This document shows positions 13,573-15,283 of a stretch of DNA of 15,283 nucleotides, piece after piece. The stretch is from CAZKUN01 sp964555935 (GTDB taxonomy: Bacteria; Armatimonadota; Zipacnadia; Zipacnadales; VGFC01), in the NCBI GenBank assembly GCA_964555935.1, contig CAZKUN010000221.1:1-15283 (forward strand), in the 5' to 3' direction. The notes beneath the pieces were generated by a model. That model was not told where the DNA came from, did not search any database, and saw only the letters and a program-made list of their open reading frames with translations. Position numbers and translations under genes: made by a program. Each line of letters starts with the position of its first letter. Positions within the stretch are counted from its first letter, which is position 1.

Positions 13573-15283
13573 ATGTCCAGTGTCTCGATGCCAATCGTCG
13601 CCATTCTCGCGGCAGTCTACGTCGCCGGGGTGGCGGGTGCCGCGCCCGATCTCGCGGGCTACGCCCACAGAGTCGTCTGCGAGAGCTTCCGCGATGGCAA
13701 CTGGGAGCTATACGTGATGAACGCCGACGGCTCGGATCCGGTGAATCTGACCCAAACGGACGATGTCCACGAACTGTATCCGCACGCATCTCCGGACGGT
13801 CTGCGCATCTGTTTCGTGGCCGACCGTGGCGAGGGTAGGGAGCGGACCCGCACGGCGTGTGTCATGAATGTCGATGGCTCCGAGCGGATCGAGATCGGTC
13901 CCGGACGCCAGCCCTGTTGGCACCCCGACGGCGGAGCGATCGCGTACCTTCCGGCCGAGTTCACCGAATTCACGTTCATGGACTACGCCACCAGGGGAAT
14001 TGAGGTCTACGACGTGGTCGCCAAGACGATCACGAAGCACCCGAATGACGCCATCCACCATCTATACAACCTGTGCTACGCGGCGGGAGGCGACTGGTTC
14101 GTCGCCACCGTGCATGGCGGGATGGGGTATGACCACGCCATTCTGGCCATCGAGGCATCGGGAACGCGCGTGGTGGATCTCGGGATCGGCGGATGCCGGC
14201 CCGACATCAGCCCAGACGGGACGAAGATCGCGTGGGGCCCGAGCGATTGGAAGTTGCAGATCGCCGACATCAGTTTCGCGGGTGACGAGCCCAAGGTCAC
14301 CAACCGCCGCGATGTGATGACGAGCGCTGCGCCGAACAAGATCTACCACATCGATTGGTCGCCCGACGGCCGCTACGTGGCCTTTAGCCGCGGCCCGACG
14401 AAGAAAGGGCTCGGGCCTGTCTGCGAACTCGTGGGAGTGAAGGCCGATGGCTGGGACATCTGCGTCGCCGACGCGGCCGCGACCAACGACTATAGCATCA
14501 TCACGACGGGCGGCGACAGCAACAAAGAGGCGGACTGGGTGCCCGCGGCGTCCGAGGGCCCGTCCGTGCTCAAGACCGGTTCCGGCATCGAGATGGCTCT
14601 GCTGCCGGGCGGGTGGTTCGAGATGGGCAACGACGACGGCGAATCAGATGAGGCGCCTGTTCACCGAGTCTGGGTCGACAGCTTCCTCATCGATCGTTAC
14701 GAGATGACGCAGGAGGCCTACAGCAAGTTCGTGTTGGCCAACCCATCGCACTTCAAGGGCGACAGCCGCCCCGTCGAGCAGATGAGCTGGGCGCAAGCCG
14801 CTCTCTGCTGCAATGAACGTTCGCGAGCCGAGGGGCTTGAGCCGTGCTACGACGAGGACACGGCCGAGTGTAACTTCGATGCCAACGGCTACCGTCTACC
14901 AACCGAGGCTGAGTGGGAGCGCGCGTGCCGAGCCGGCGGCGATTCTGACTATGCCTTCGGCGATGATTCGGGGAAGCTTGTCGACCACGCGTGGGTGGCG
15001 GCGAACTCGGCCGAGACGACCCACCCGGTCGGGCAGAAACTGCCAAATTCGTGGGGACTGCACGACATGCACGGCAATGTCGCCGAGTGGTGCAACGATC
15101 TCTACGGCGCCCGTTACTACGACGACGCGCCGGAGAAGAACCCGCGCGGCCCAGCCGATGGCGGCGAGACCGTGTTGCGCGGCGGAGCCTGGAACTCTGA
15201 ACCCGATGAGTGCCGCTCGTCCCATCGCCTGGGCGATGACCCAGGCTTTCAGGACCCATGCTTCCGGGGCGATCACATCGGCT
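13573..15283 (+). CDS. Secreted TolB-propeller plus FGE/SUMF1-like fusion protein, cut off by the window end
   Basis: An open frame from ATG 13573 (GGAGGG eight bases upstream) to the window edge; 570 residues are visible and no stop is reached. Residues 1-24 form a signal peptide (MPIVAILAAVYVAGVAGAA). Residues about 32-330 are TolB-like beta-propeller blades: GNWELYVMNADGSDPVNLT, YPHASPDGLRICFVAD, QPCWHPDGGAIAYLP, RPDISPDGTKIAW and HIDWSPDGRYVAFS. From about 337 comes an FGE-sulfatase/SUMF1-like domain: MALLPGGWFEMGNDDG, EAPVHRVWVDSF, YEMTQEAY, GYRLPTEAEWERACRAGG, GLHDMHGNVAEW and VLRGGAWNSEPDECRSSHR. In true formylglycine-generating enzyme this last motif has two cysteines; here the first is Ser and only the second remains, so it is probably a non-catalytic (binding) FGE-like domain. 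The domain should close within about 15-30 residues past the window. It is divergent from the GH95 gene across a 153-base gap. Confidence 0.88.
   Translation, partial: MSSVSMPIVAILAAVYVAGVAGAAPDLAGYAHRVVCESFRDGNWELYVMNADGSDPVNLTQTDDVHELYPHASPDGLRICFVADRGEGRERTRTACVMNVDGSERIEIGPGRQPCWHPDGGAIAYLPAEFTEFTFMDYATRGIEVYDVVAKTITKHPNDAIHHLYNLCYAAGGDWFVATVHGGMGYDHAILAIEASGTRVVDLGIGGCRPDISPDGTKIAWGPSDWKLQIADISFAGDEPKVTNRRDVMTSAAPNKIYHIDWSPDGRYVAFSRGPTKKGLGPVCELVGVKADGWDICVADAAATNDYSIITTGGDSNKEADWVPAASEGPSVLKTGSGIEMALLPGGWFEMGNDDGESDEAPVHRVWVDSFLIDRYEMTQEAYSKFVLANPSHFKGDSRPVEQMSWAQAALCCNERSRAEGLEPCYDEDTAECNFDANGYRLPTEAEWERACRAGGDSDYAFGDDSGKLVDHAWVAANSAETTHPVGQKLPNSWGLHDMHGNVAEWCNDLYGARYYDDAPEKNPRGPADGGETVLRGGAWNSEPDECRSSHRLGDDPGFQDPCFRGDHIG

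Noticed and set aside
13420..13668. N-terminal extension of the GH95 frame by 83 residues
   Set aside because: The extension is Arg-rich and unlike GH95. It overlaps the divergent TolB/FGE-like gene's start and signal peptide, and ATG 13419 sits exactly where the conserved domain begins.
1..15283. CRISPR array, tRNA, rRNA, insertion sequence or integrase
   Set aside because: No regularly spaced repeats, cloverleaf-like sequence, rRNA segments or transposase/integrase-like proteins were found on either strand.

Overview
The window is a GC-rich bacterial segment. It carries sulfatase, URO-D-family, creatininase, GH95, TolB-propeller/FGE-like and large secreted beta-sandwich/helical-repeat genes. 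This gene set resembles polysaccharide-degrading Planctomycetota and relatives such as Hydrogenedentota, Armatimonadota or Lentisphaerota. That placement is inferred from gene content only; there is no rRNA or other marker gene here. One apparent single-base frameshift in an otherwise well-conserved gene would fit either an assembly error or a recent mutation.

Layout. (1) Positions 1-4345, plus strand, form a tight run of four genes with gaps of 11-14 bases: the C-terminus of a sulfatase, a URO-D/methyltransferase-like protein with a frameshift near its 3' end, a cytoplasmic M28-type zinc peptidase with a possible C-terminal winged helix, and a creatininase-family amidohydrolase. (2) Positions 4411-9854, minus strand, form a three-gene operon of exported proteins, read 9854 towards 4411: a 1042-residue multidomain protein (Ig-like, CBM-like and malectin-like beta domains, then a helical TPR-like region), a 353-residue secreted protein I cannot name, and a HEAT-repeat-like membrane-anchored protein. 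The first two overlap at stop and start. A good sigma70-type promoter lies about 50 bases upstream of the first gene, inside an AT-richer intergenic island (about 9855-10189). (3) Positions 10190-11002, plus strand, encode a secreted jelly-roll protein resembling polysaccharide lyases. Two perfect tandem hairpins separate it from the convergent GH95 gene. (4) Positions 11095-13419, minus strand, encode a GH95 alpha-L-fucosidase/galactosidase with the expected catalytic residues and no signal peptide. Divergent from it, from 13573 to the window end, is a secreted TolB-propeller plus FGE/SUMF1-like fusion, truncated by the window edge. Its FGE domain lacks the first of the two copper-binding cysteines.

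Taken together, the right half looks like glycan capture and breakdown: a lyase-like protein outside the cell, GH95 inside the cell, and large secreted binding or scaffold proteins. The left half looks like an intracellular catabolic cassette plus a sulfatase. The substrate of neither half can be read from the sequence. No RNA genes, insertion sequences, CRISPR arrays or integrase genes were seen.
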